Shown one piece after another: positions 27,205 through 37,161 of a DNA stretch of 64,000 nt. The translations under genes were made by a program, and so were the position numbers. The notes below the pieces were generated by a model. The model saw nothing but the letters and a program-made list of their open reading frames with translations. It ran no database searches and was not told where the DNA came from. This DNA comes from Streptomyces sp. HUAS YS2. GTDB lineage: Bacteria > Actinomycetota > Actinomycetes > Streptomycetales > Streptomycetaceae. The stretch covers positions 3,691,001 through 3,755,000 of the forward strand of contig NZ_CP137573.1 of NCBI RefSeq assembly GCF_033343995.1. The letters are read 5' to 3'. Each line of letters begins with the position of its first letter. Position 1 is the stretch's first letter.

Positions 27205-27399
27205 TGGAGCGATCCCGGAAATAAAGTGGATCTTGCTCAAAAACTGTGGATAACTCGCCGGTTGTGAATATCCCCGTCGCCCATACCAGCGACTTCCGGA
27301 GCGCATCGCCACGACTACACTGAGTGACGAAAGCAGAGATGCGGACCGCCGCCCGCGCGCGGCGGAGAGGAGGGCGTCATGGGCGGGTGCGACACCGGA

Positions 27400-27514
27400 A
27401 AACGCGTCCGGACATGCGACGACCCCCGCCGGGGGGGAGAGCGGGGGTCGTCTCTCCGGCCGACTCGGGGGGGGAGGAGCCGGACCGGGTTAGCACGGTC
27501 GCGAACGATCCGTG
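27400..27514 (-). ncRNA. 6C RNA (actinobacterial small RNA with two C-rich loops)
   Basis: Read on the minus strand, two hairpins follow each other. The first (27484-27455) has stem TCCGGC/GCCGGA and a loop with eight consecutive C. The second (27452-27418) has a perfect 12-bp stem GACGACCCCCGC/GCGGGGGTCGTC and loop TCTCCCCCCCG with seven C. GTCCGGAC and GCGTTTT follow, giving a short U-tract. Two stem-loops each with at least six C is the definition of the 6C motif of Actinobacteria. In mycobacteria the same RNA (B11) lies beside the ssd gene Rv3660c, as here. The C-rich loops pair with G-rich ribosome sites. A possible promoter has TTGCCT and CACCAT (27526-27521) 17 bases apart. The ends are estimates. 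Confidence 0.88.
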
Positions 27515-27587
27515 ACTTCCATGGTGTACCCGAGAGCCTTCTCAGGCAAACCCACGCGCCCCTGGGTGCCCCGAATGGCGGGCACCT

Positions 27588-28442
27588 ATGCTCAGGCTCG
27601 TGGAAAACCACTCGTTGCCGCGCACAGCCGCCTTCTTTGACCTGGACAAGACGGTCATTGCGAAGTCGTCGACGCTGACCTTCAGCAAGTCCTTCTACCA
27701 AGGCGGACTGATCAGCCGCCGTGCCGCCCTGCGGACCGCGTACATCCAGTTCGTCTTCCTCGTGGGCGGCGCCGACCACGATCAGATGGAGCGGATGCGC
27801 GAGTACCTCTCGGCGCTCTGCAAGGGCTGGAACGTCTCACAGGTCAAGCAACTCGTCGCCGAGACCCTGCACGACCTGATCGACCCGATCATCTACGATG
27901 AGGCCGCCTCGCTGATCGAGGAGCACCACGCCGCCGGCCGGGACGTGGTGATCGTCTCGACCTCCGGCGTCGAGGTGGTCGAGCCGATCGGCGAGATGCT
28001 CGGCGCCGACCGGGTCGTCGCCACCCGGATGGTCGTCGGCGACGACGGCTGCTTCACAGGGGAGGTGGAGTACTACGCCTACGGCCCTACCAAGGCGGAG
28101 GCGATCCGGGAGCTCGCGGAGTCGGAGGGGTACGACCTCTCGCGCTGCTACGCGTACAGCGACTCGGCGACCGACGTCCCCATGCTGGAGTCCGTCGGCC
28201 ACCCGTACGCCGTCAACCCGGACCGCGCGCTGCGCCGCGAGGCGACCGCCCGGGACTGGCCGGTCCTCGTCTTCAACCGACCCGTTCGACTCAAGCAGCG
28301 GCTCCCGGAATTCCGGATGCCGCCGCGCCCGACACTGCTCGCCGCGGCAGCCGTCGGAGCGGCCGTCGCCACCGCCGGACTGGTCTGGTACGCCAGTCGA
28401 CGCCGCCAGGCGAACCGAATCGGACACTTTGTCCAGATTTGA
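27588..28442 (+). CDS. HAD-IB family hydrolase with C-terminal membrane anchor
   Basis: A 284-aa phosphoserine phosphatase-like protein. Motif I is AAFFDLDKTVIAKSS, motif II VIVSTSG, and motif III/IV covers Lys in PTKAEAIREL and AYSDSATDVPML. The C-terminus has one helix (TLLAAAAVGAAVATAGLVW) followed by basic residues, so it is probably anchored to the membrane. Start ATG at 27588 is given; GTG at 27600 is equally possible, because TATGCT (27587-27592) is a fair -10 hexamer that would make a leaderless GTG mRNA. Relatives were called morphological differentiation-associated. The true substrate is not known. Confidence 0.88.
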   Translation: MLRLVENHSLPRTAAFFDLDKTVIAKSSTLTFSKSFYQGGLISRRAALRTAYIQFVFLVGGADHDQMERMREYLSALCKGWNVSQVKQLVAETLHDLIDPIIYDEAASLIEEHHAAGRDVVIVSTSGVEVVEPIGEMLGADRVVATRMVVGDDGCFTGEVEYYAYGPTKAEAIRELAESEGYDLSRCYAYSDSATDVPMLESVGHPYAVNPDRALRREATARDWPVLVFNRPVRLKQRLPEFRMPPRPTLLAAAAVGAAVATAGLVWYASRRRQANRIGHFVQI

Positions 28443-28449
28443 GGCGAAA

Positions 28450-28730
28450 GGCAAAGAAGTGCAGCTAAGGGGTTCCGCTTCCCATTCGGGAGAGGTACAA
28501 AGGAATCAGGCCCGCGAGACCTAGGACATCCGAGAGGATCACCTGTTGAGCATGAAGGCCCCACGGACCTGAGCACGAAAGCTTGGCACCCACGCGACGT
28601 CGACCCGTCGATTACGGGCCAGCCGCACCAGGCGTAGGGCAAAGTCCCCGCCTGATGGGCACATATCGAGGACGCTTGGTAACTGGGCAGACGTGCCAGC
28701 GGCGGTACCAGAAGTTGGTACCGCCGCAAC
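28450..28730 (+). ncRNA. Candidate 6S-like RNA region
   Basis: This 317-base gap between the HAD gene and the convergent Fic-like gene has no credible ORF. It is rich in potential pairing: AGGACATCC/GGATCACCT, GCCCCACGGACCTG with CAGGCGTAGGGC, CACCAGGCG with CGCCTGATG, and a terminal 12-bp hairpin at 28699-28727. In S. coelicolor a 6S-like RNA (scr3559) is reported from the gap between SCO3558 (HAD protein) and SCO3559 (putative oxidoreductase). The flanking genes here match those two. The ends are estimates. Plus strand is preferred because the strong hairpin would then be the 3' terminator. Confidence 0.55.
28699..28727. terminator. Terminator between the HAD gene/RNA and the convergent Fic-like gene
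   Basis: Perfect 12-bp stem GCGGCGGTACCA / TGGTACCGCCGC with loop GAAGT. It lies 32 bases past the stop of the minus-strand Fic-like gene and could end transcripts from both sides. Confidence 0.8.
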
Positions 28731-28759
28731 CCTGTTCAGGGGCTTTCACCCAAAGCCGG

Positions 28760-29578
28760 TCAGGCCGCGCCGCGCTGCAGCGCCTCGCAGACCGCCGTCG
28801 ACTCCCTGACCCCCAGCTCGACCGAGCGCCCGCAGTGCGCGATCCACGCGGCCACACCCTCCGGAGTCCCGGAGAGGTAGCCCTCGAAGGCCGCGACATA
28901 CGCCGCCCGCCCCTGCTCCGCGTGGCCGACCTCCGCCGGGCAGATCGCCTTCGGGTCCAGGCCGCTGCCGACCAGCACGATCCGCTCCGCGGTCCGCGCG
29001 ATCAGCCCGTTGTACGAGGTGAACGGGCGCAGCGCCAGCAGCTCGCCGTGCACCACGGCCGCCGTCACCAGCGCCGGGGCCTCTCCGCCCGCGATGATCA
29101 GCCGGGAGAGCCCGTCAAGACGGCCCTCCACCTCCTCCGCGCCGGGCAGCGGGGCCTCGATCAGCGGCTCGTCCACCGCCTCGCCGTCATGGCGCGGGCG
29201 TCCGGTCGAGTCGGTCGGCTCGCCGGCGGCGACGAGGTGCAGCCGGGCCAGCACCCGCAGCGGCGACTGGCGCCAGATGGACAGCAGCTGCCCGGCCTCG
29301 GAGCCGAGGCGCAGCGCGGCGCCGACGGTCCTGGCCTCCGGGTCGCCGCCGAAGTCGGTGCGCCGGCGCACCTCCTCCAGCGCCCAGTCGGCGCCGGACA
29401 GCGCCGCGGAGCCGCGCGCGCCGCGCAGCGCCGCCTCGCCGGTGATCTCGCTGCTGCGGCGCCGCATGATGCGGTGCCCGTAGACCCGGTCGACGGCCTT
29501 GCGTACGGAGTCCACCGAGTCGGCGACGCCCGGCAGGGAGCCGAGGGCGGCCAGGGGGTCAGAGGCGTGCGTACTCAT
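28760..29578 (-). CDS. Fic/DOC-like protein with degenerate active-site motif
   Basis: A 272-aa protein, mostly helical. Residues 180-205 read VHGELLALRPFTSYNGLIAR, which aligns with the Fic core HPFxxGNGR. The catalytic His is Arg, and GNGR becomes YNGLIAR. Upstream, a GDTRPRHDGEAVDEPLIEAP-like region could be the flap. It may therefore be an inactive or altered AMP-transferase fold; older annotations call relatives oxidoreductases without support. ATG at 29578 (MSTHASDPL) is preferred over an upstream in-frame ATG, as conserved sequence begins there. It is divergent from the CooC-like ATPase gene. Confidence 0.8.
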   Translation of the reverse strand: MSTHASDPLAALGSLPGVADSVDSVRKAVDRVYGHRIMRRRSSEITGEAALRGARGSAALSGADWALEEVRRRTDFGGDPEARTVGAALRLGSEAGQLLSIWRQSPLRVLARLHLVAAGEPTDSTGRPRHDGEAVDEPLIEAPLPGAEEVEGRLDGLSRLIIAGGEAPALVTAAVVHGELLALRPFTSYNGLIARTAERIVLVGSGLDPKAICPAEVGHAEQGRAAYVAAFEGYLSGTPEGVAAWIAHCGRSVELGVRESTAVCEALQRGAA

Positions 29579-29680
29579 AAGTAGCGAGGCTACGCGCCCA
29601 AGGGCCGCACCCCACCTTGGAGTGGTCTTCTTCACGCACCTTGACCACATGAAGCGACGATGCGACTACGCTAGGTGAAC

Positions 29681-30667
29681 ATGAAGATCGCTTTCGTAGG
29701 GAAGGGCGGCAGCGGCAAGACGACGCTGTCCTCGCTCTTCGTCCGCCATCTCGCCGCGAACGAGGCGCCCGTCGTCGCGGTGGACGCGGACATCAACCAG
29801 CACCTCGGCGCCGCGCTCGGGCTCGACGAGACGGAGACGGCCGCGCTGCCCGCGATGGGTGCGCATCTGCCCCTGATCAAGGAGTACCTGCGGGGCGCGA
29901 ACCCGCGGATCGCCTCCGCCGACACGATGATCAAGACGACTCCGCCGGGCCGGGGCTCGCGCCTGCTCCGGGTCCGCGAGGACAACCCGGTGTACGACGC
30001 CTGCGCCCGCACTGTCCGGCTGGACGACGGCGACATCCGGCTGATGGCGACGGGTCCGTTCACCGAGTCGGACCTCGGGGTGGCCTGTTACCACTCGAAG
30101 GTCGGCGCGGTGGAGCTGTGCCTGAACCATCTGGTGGACGGGCCGGACGAGTACGTCGTCGTCGACATGACGGCCGGGTCGGACTCCTTCGCGTCCGGCA
30201 TGTTCACCCGCTTCGACATGACGTTCCTGGTCGCCGAGCCGACCCGCAAGGGCGTGTCCGTGTACCGCCAGTACAAGGAGTACGCGCGGGACTTCGGCGT
30301 CGCGCTCAAGGTCGTCGGCAACAAGGTCCAGGGGCCGGACGACCTGGACTTCCTGCGCGAGGAGGTCGGCGACGACCTGCTGGTGACGGTCGGCCACTCG
30401 AACTGGGTCCGCGCGATGGAGAAGGGCCGGCCGTCCCGGTTCGAACTCCTGGAGGCGGACAACCGGATGGCCCTCCAGGCCCTGCAGGACGCGGCGGACG
30501 ACTCGTACGCCCACCGCGACTGGGAGCGCTACACCCGCCAGATGGTCCACTTCCACCTGAGAAACGCCGAGAGCTGGGGCAACGCCAAGACCGGCGCCGA
30601 CCTGGCGGCCCAGGTCGACCCCGGGTTCGTGCTCGACGAACAGCTCGCCGTACCACTGCCCGGCTGA
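29681..30667 (+). CDS. CooC/NifH-like ATP-binding protein
   Basis: A 328-aa P-loop ATPase of the SIMIBI class. The deviant Walker A is VGKGGSGKTTLSSLF at residues 6-20. VAVDADINQHLGAALGLD (switch I) and VVVDMTAGSDSF (switch II) follow. Lys in the GKGGSGK signature lets such proteins dimerise. CooC members insert nickel into CO dehydrogenase; here no such enzyme is nearby, so the client is unknown. The last residues are DLAAQVDPGFVLDEQLAV, and nearly the same motif recurs in the next ORF. ATG at 29681 has AGGTGAAC before it. Confidence 0.87.
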   Translation: MKIAFVGKGGSGKTTLSSLFVRHLAANEAPVVAVDADINQHLGAALGLDETETAALPAMGAHLPLIKEYLRGANPRIASADTMIKTTPPGRGSRLLRVREDNPVYDACARTVRLDDGDIRLMATGPFTESDLGVACYHSKVGAVELCLNHLVDGPDEYVVVDMTAGSDSFASGMFTRFDMTFLVAEPTRKGVSVYRQYKEYARDFGVALKVVGNKVQGPDDLDFLREEVGDDLLVTVGHSNWVRAMEKGRPSRFELLEADNRMALQALQDAADDSYAHRDWERYTRQMVHFHLRNAESWGNAKTGADLAAQVDPGFVLDEQLAVPLPG

Positions 30668-30669
30668 CG

Positions 30670-30843
30670 ATGCCCACGATCGGCGGACGGAGTCCGGCGC
30701 AGCGCGCCGAAGCCCGGGAGGCGCCCCCGGCGCCGAGCGGTGCGAGGGCCGCGGGAGAGACGCAGCCCGGGGTCGGCCTGGCGGCGCAGGTCGACCCCGG
30801 GTTCATGCTGGGCGAGGAGGTCAGCGCTCCTCAGCCCGCTTGA
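30670..30843 (+). CDS. Short ORF repeating the C-terminal tail of the CooC-like ATPase
   Basis: A 57-aa ORF starting two bases after the ATPase stop (TGACG ATG). Its first 35 residues are polar and disordered. Its last 20 include GLAAQVDPGFMLGEEVSAPQ, matching the ATPase tail (DLAAQVDPGFVLDEQLAVP). The last 23 bases overlap the convergent lipoprotein gene. It is either a small companion protein or the remains of a duplicated paralogue. No ribosome site is clear, so translation would rely on coupling. Confidence 0.45.
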   Translation: MPTIGGRSPAQRAEAREAPPAPSGARAAGETQPGVGLAAQVDPGFMLGEEVSAPQPA

Positions 30844-32119
30844 CCGCGGGCGCCGGGGCCGCGGGGGCGGCGGCGAAGGACTGCCAGCCGCCCTGCGGGG
30901 CCTGACCGACCTTCAGACTGCGGAACTTCTCCAGGGCGGCGGGGTCCTGGGCGTCCAGCCAGTCGGCGAGCTGCCGGAACGAGACGCAGTGGACGTCCTG
31001 CTTCGTGCAGACCGTCGCGATCGTCTCCTCGATGGCACGCATGTACGTGCCGCCGTTCCAGGACTCGAAGTGGTTGCCGATGATCAGCGGGGCGCGGTTG
31101 CCCTCGTACGCGCGGTCGAAGGCCTGGACGAGGCCGTCACGCATCTGGTTGCCCCAGTACGTGTGCTGCGAGGAGTCGCCCTGGGTCCTCGTGCCGGACT
31201 GGTTGACCATGAAGTTGTAGTCCATGGACAGCGTCTCGAAGGCCCGCCCCGGCATCGGTACGAGCTGCATCGACAGGTCCCACAGCCCCTGGTCCTTCTT
31301 GGGCCAGACCTGGTTGTTGACGCCGCTGGTGTCGTAGCGGAAGCCCAGTTGGCTCGCCGCCCGGACGAAGTTCTTGCGCCCCTCCAGACAGGGGGTGCGC
31401 GCGCCGACCAATTCCTTGTCGTAGTCGAACGGGAGCGGCTGCTCCGCGGTCAGGCCGGCGTTCGTCCGCCAGTTCTTCACGAACGACTTCGCCTGGGCGA
31501 TCTCGCTCTTCCAGTCCTCCACCGACCAGTTGCCGACACCACTCTCCGGGCCGCAGAAATGTCCGTTGAAGTGCGTGCCGACCTCGTTGCCCTCCTGCCA
31601 GGCGCCGCGCAGCTCACGGACTGTGTCGCGGATTCCCTCGGTGTCGTTGAAGCCGATGTCGGAGCGGCCGGCCGCGTGCTGCGGCGGGTTGTAGAGCTTC
31701 GACTTTCCCTCCGGAAGCAGGTAGACCCCGCTGAGGAAGTACGTCATCTTCGCGTTGTACTTCTTGCCGACGGCCCGGAAGTGGGAGAAGAGCTTCTGAC
31801 TGTCCTCGCCGGCGCCGTCCCAGGAGAACACCACGAACTGCGGTGGCTTCTCGCCGGGCTTGAGGCGCTTCCATGTCGGCTGGAGCGGCTGGGCTCCGGT
31901 GTACGCCGTGGAGCCGTCGCCGATGAGGCGTACCGCGCTCTTCGGGGGCGCGGCTCCGGGGGCGCCCTTCTCGACGGCCGCTCCGCCTCGCGCGCCCTTG
32001 GGCGGGGCGTCGGCACCCTGGCCTGAGCAGCCGGCAAGTCCGGCGACCAGCGCCACGGCGACCGCGCCGGTGGCGAGACTTCCCCTGCGGACCGTGGTCC
32101 TTCTCCCGGCGACTGTCAT
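30821..32119 (-). CDS. Polysaccharide deacetylase-like lipoprotein
   Basis: A 432-aa exported lipoprotein. Signal peptide MTVAGRRTTVRRGSLATGAV ... leads to lipobox LAGC (acylated Cys near residue 30). The NodB-like domain shows QFVVFSWDGAGED in place of TFDDG, GTHFNGHFC in place of HSxxH, and a GARTPCLE motif similar to RxPY. ATG at 32119 has GGAGAGG upstream. Relatives act on cell-wall or capsular sugars. The changes in motif I may alter metal use. The 3' end overlaps the short ORF on the other strand. Confidence 0.82.
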   Translation of the reverse strand: MTVAGRRTTVRRGSLATGAVAVALVAGLAGCSGQGADAPPKGARGGAAVEKGAPGAAPPKSAVRLIGDGSTAYTGAQPLQPTWKRLKPGEKPPQFVVFSWDGAGEDSQKLFSHFRAVGKKYNAKMTYFLSGVYLLPEGKSKLYNPPQHAAGRSDIGFNDTEGIRDTVRELRGAWQEGNEVGTHFNGHFCGPESGVGNWSVEDWKSEIAQAKSFVKNWRTNAGLTAEQPLPFDYDKELVGARTPCLEGRKNFVRAASQLGFRYDTSGVNNQVWPKKDQGLWDLSMQLVPMPGRAFETLSMDYNFMVNQSGTRTQGDSSQHTYWGNQMRDGLVQAFDRAYEGNRAPLIIGNHFESWNGGTYMRAIEETIATVCTKQDVHCVSFRQLADWLDAQDPAALEKFRSLKVGQAPQGGWQSFAAAPAAPAPAVKRAEER

Positions 32120-32445
32120 CGCCCACCTCTCCTCGGATTCCGTGCGAGCGGCGTCAACGTCGCACCACGGGAACCGGAATGATGAAACGACAAGCGGAAC
32201 GGAGCCCGGCAATCACCGGAACCGGTGAATCATTGCCCTGTTTGCCCCGAAAATAATGCCGGAGTCTTTACTCTGCATTACGATCCATTTACTGAGCGTT
32301 GATACTCGCTCGAGGCGAGCGCTGCCGGCGGAACCGAGCGGCAGCGCCCAGCATCCCGCCGCTGCACGCCGTGACCCACGGCCGCGACCCCCACGTTCGT
32401 CCCGCACGAGCCGCGACCGCGCTGCCCCGGAGGAGACGGGAACAC

Positions 32446-34770
32446 ATGACTCTCTGCACCCCTGCCCGCACGACCGCCCGCCGCCACTCCCAGCGACCGC
32501 ACAGCCCGCCCGGCAACGGCCGCCGGTTCCGCATCGCGGGCGCCGACCTGTCCGCGTCCGTCACCGTCTTCCTGATCGCGCTGCCGCTCTCCCTGGGCAT
32601 CGCACTCGCCACCGGCGCCCCGCTCCAGGCCGGTCTGGTGGCCGCCGCCGTCGGCGGCATCGTCGCCGGACGCCTCGGCGGCTCCCCCCTCCAGGTCAGC
32701 GGCCCCGCCGCGGGCCTGACCGTGGTCACCGCCGAGCTGATCCAGCGATACGGCTGGCGCACCACCTGCGCGATCACCGTGCTGGCCGGCCTGGCCCAGA
32801 TCGCCCTCGCCGCCCTGCGCGTCGCCCGCTCGGCGCTCGCCGTGTCACCCGCGATCGTGCACGGCATGCTCGCGGGCATCGGCGTCACCATCGCCGTCGC
32901 CCAGCTCCACATCGTCCTCGGCGGCACGCCGCAGAGCTCCACCGTCGACAATCTCCTCGGCCTGCCCTCCCAGTTGGCCGAGGTGCACCCGGCCGCGCTC
33001 TCGGTCAGCGCCCTCACCATCGTCGTCCTGCTGCTGTGGCCGCGGATCCCCGGGCGCGCCGGGGCGTTCGCGCGGAGGATCCCCGCGGCGCTCGCCGCGG
33101 TGGCCGCGGCGACGGGGCTCGCCGCGCTCGCCGGCCTGCGCGTGCCGCGCGTCGACCTGGAGTCCTGGCAGAGCCACGCGCTGCCCGGGCTGCCCGAGGG
33201 GCCGGTCCTCGGCCTGCTCGCCGCCGTGCTCACGATCACGCTCGTGACGAGTGTCCAGTCGCTGCTCTCTGCCGTCGCCGTCGACAAGCTGGTGGCCGCT
33301 CGCACCGACCACGGACACGGCGTGCCCCGCTCCCGGCTCGACCGCGAACTCGCCGGTCAGGGCGCGGCGAACGTCGTCTCCGGGGCCCTCGGCGGGCTAC
33401 CGGTTGCCGGCGTCGCGGTCCGCAGCGTCGCCAACGTCTCGGCGGGCGCGGTCAGCCGGCACTCCACGATGCTGCACGGCCTGTGGGTCGTGCTGGCCGC
33501 GCTGCTCCTGATCCCGGTGCTCGACCTCATCCCGCTGCCCGCACTGGCCGCGCTGGTGATGGTGGTCGGCGTCCAGATGGTCAGCATCACGCACATCCGC
33601 ACGGTCACCCGGCACCGCGAAGTCCTCGTGTACGCGGTGACGCTGAGCGGCACGGTGGTGATCGGCGTGCTGGAGGGCGTGGCCCTCGGGGTCGCGTTCG
33701 CCGTCGCCGTCGCGCTGCACCGGCTCACCCGGACGAGGATCACCCATGAGGAGCGGGACGGCGGCCACCTGGTGCGCGTGCGCGGCCAGCTGACGTTCCT
33801 CGCCGTCCCCCGGCTGAGCCGCACGCTGCACCATCTGCCGCCGGGCGCCGGCGTGGTGGTCGAGCTGGACGGCTCCTTCATGGACCACGCCGCCTACGAG
33901 GCGCTGACCGAGTGGCAGGCGTCGTACATCCGGCAGGGCGGCACGGTGGAGATGACCGGCCCGGGCGGCGGCCGGATCACCGAACCGGCCTCCGAGGCCC
34001 ACACCTGCTGCCGCCCCTGGACGCCCTGGCGCAACCACCACTGCGGCGAGCACCCACCGGCCGACGAGACCCCGCACCCCACCGGGCACCAACTGGCGAG
34101 CGGGATCCGCAAGTTCCAGCGCAACACGGCCCCGCTGGTGCGGGACGAGCTGGCCCGGCTCGCCCGCGAGGGCCAGCGCCCCTCGCAGCTCTTCCTCACC
34201 TGCGCCGATTCCCGGCTGGTGACGAGCATGATCACATCCAGCGGCCCGGGCGACCTGTTCACCGTGCGGAACGTGGGCAATCTCGTCCCGCTGCCCGGCG
34301 AGGAGAGCGGGGACGACTCGGTCGCCGCGGCCATCGAGTACGCGGTGGACGTCCTGCGGGTGGAGTCGATCACGGTCTGCGGGCACTCCGGCTGCGGGGC
34401 CATGCAGGCGCTCCTGGCCGCCGGCCCCGACGACCCGCAGACTCCGCTGCGCCGCTGGCTGCGGCACGGACTGCCGAGCCTGGAGCGGATGGCGAGCCGC
34501 CACCACGTCTGGGCGCGGATCTCCGGCCGGCTGCCCGCCGACGCGGTGGAGCAGCTGTGCCTGACCAATGTGGTCCAGCAACTTGAGCACCTGAAGGCGT
34601 ACGAGCCGGTGGCTCGGCGGCTCGCGGAGGGCACGCTGCAGCTGCACGGCATGTACTTCCATGTCGGCGAGGCCCAGGCGTACCTGCTGGCGGACCCGGC
34701 CGCCGGGACCGGCTACGACGACGTCTTCGACCGCGTCCAGCCCGCCGCCTTGGCGCAGGCAGGGGCCTGA
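32446..34770 (+). CDS. SulP anion transporter fused to beta-carbonic anhydrase
   Basis: A 774-aa fusion. Residues 25-410 are the SulP transporter (about 12 helices; GADLSASVTVFLIALPLSLG at the start, AGLTVVTAELI later). Residues 420-510 are a STAS-type domain ending in LDGSFMDHAAYEALT. Residues 540-760 are a complete beta-carbonic anhydrase with zinc ligands in FLTCADSRL (Cys, Asp) and CGHSGCGAM (His, Cys). The likely role is bicarbonate or sulfate uptake coupled to CO2/bicarbonate conversion. ATG at 32446 has CGGAGGAG upstream. The fusion is known in several bacteria. Confidence 0.93.
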   Translation: MTLCTPARTTARRHSQRPHSPPGNGRRFRIAGADLSASVTVFLIALPLSLGIALATGAPLQAGLVAAAVGGIVAGRLGGSPLQVSGPAAGLTVVTAELIQRYGWRTTCAITVLAGLAQIALAALRVARSALAVSPAIVHGMLAGIGVTIAVAQLHIVLGGTPQSSTVDNLLGLPSQLAEVHPAALSVSALTIVVLLLWPRIPGRAGAFARRIPAALAAVAAATGLAALAGLRVPRVDLESWQSHALPGLPEGPVLGLLAAVLTITLVTSVQSLLSAVAVDKLVAARTDHGHGVPRSRLDRELAGQGAANVVSGALGGLPVAGVAVRSVANVSAGAVSRHSTMLHGLWVVLAALLLIPVLDLIPLPALAALVMVVGVQMVSITHIRTVTRHREVLVYAVTLSGTVVIGVLEGVALGVAFAVAVALHRLTRTRITHEERDGGHLVRVRGQLTFLAVPRLSRTLHHLPPGAGVVVELDGSFMDHAAYEALTEWQASYIRQGGTVEMTGPGGGRITEPASEAHTCCRPWTPWRNHHCGEHPPADETPHPTGHQLASGIRKFQRNTAPLVRDELARLAREGQRPSQLFLTCADSRLVTSMITSSGPGDLFTVRNVGNLVPLPGEESGDDSVAAAIEYAVDVLRVESITVCGHSGCGAMQALLAAGPDDPQTPLRRWLRHGLPSLERMASRHHVWARISGRLPADAVEQLCLTNVVQQLEHLKAYEPVARRLAEGTLQLHGMYFHVGEAQAYLLADPAAGTGYDDVFDRVQPAALAQAGA

Positions 34771-34993
34771 CCTGCGGATTCCCGCGCGTCCTGAACCTTT
34801 CCCGGCGGCCGTCCGTGAGAGGGTGTGGCCCCTTCTCCCCACCGCCCGGGGAGCGGGGGCCATCCGCACCGCGCCCGGTCCGCTCACAGGTCTAAACCAA
34901 TTTCCCGGAGGCTCTTGTCACCCGGGCATCTGGCTGATGAGCTATGACCTGGGACACAGAGGTACATAGGACGCCCTGGGAAAGGGAGATGTC
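34771..34993. other. Intergenic region before acetyl-CoA synthetase
   Basis: 222 bases. It holds a weak CTCCCC/GGGGAG hairpin (34835-34853) after the SulP gene and the DasR-like site at 34886-34901. A perfect-looking TTGTCA is at 34915. No ORF is supported. Confidence 0.5.
34886..34901. promoter_or_regulatory. Candidate DasR-responsive element (dre) upstream of acsA
   Basis: ACAGGTCTAAACCAAT matches the dre core TGGTCTAGACCA at 10 of 12 positions. It lies 93 bases before the acetyl-CoA synthetase start. DasR, the GlcNAc regulator, is reported to repress acsA in Saccharopolyspora directly, so the placement makes sense. Binding is inferred. Confidence 0.5.
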
Positions 34994-36949
<1,956 letters not shown>

Positions 36950-36965
36950 CCCGAGACGCCCCTTA

Positions 36966-37005
36966 CGACGACGCCCGCCCCGGCCTTCCGGGGCGGGCGT
37001 CGTCG
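36966..37005 (+). terminator. Terminator after acsA
   Basis: Perfect 18-bp GC-rich stem (36966-36983 with 36988-37005) and loop CCTT, 16 bases past the acsA stop. Confidence 0.85.
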
Positions 37006-37161
37006 CCGTTATGCACCTAAAGTGATGATCGCCGGACACCACCCTCGCACCGTTAGGTAAAGTAAGGACCGCGTCAACGACGCGACAAGAAGACCTAGGT
37101 GCGCCGGGAAGTCTGGTCGGCATGTGATCCGTCCTGCCCACCCGACCGGAGGTCCCACGCC

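Noticed and set aside
27245..27253. Replication origin
   Set aside because: Only one DnaA box; Streptomyces oriC has many clustered boxes between dnaA and dnaN, which are absent.
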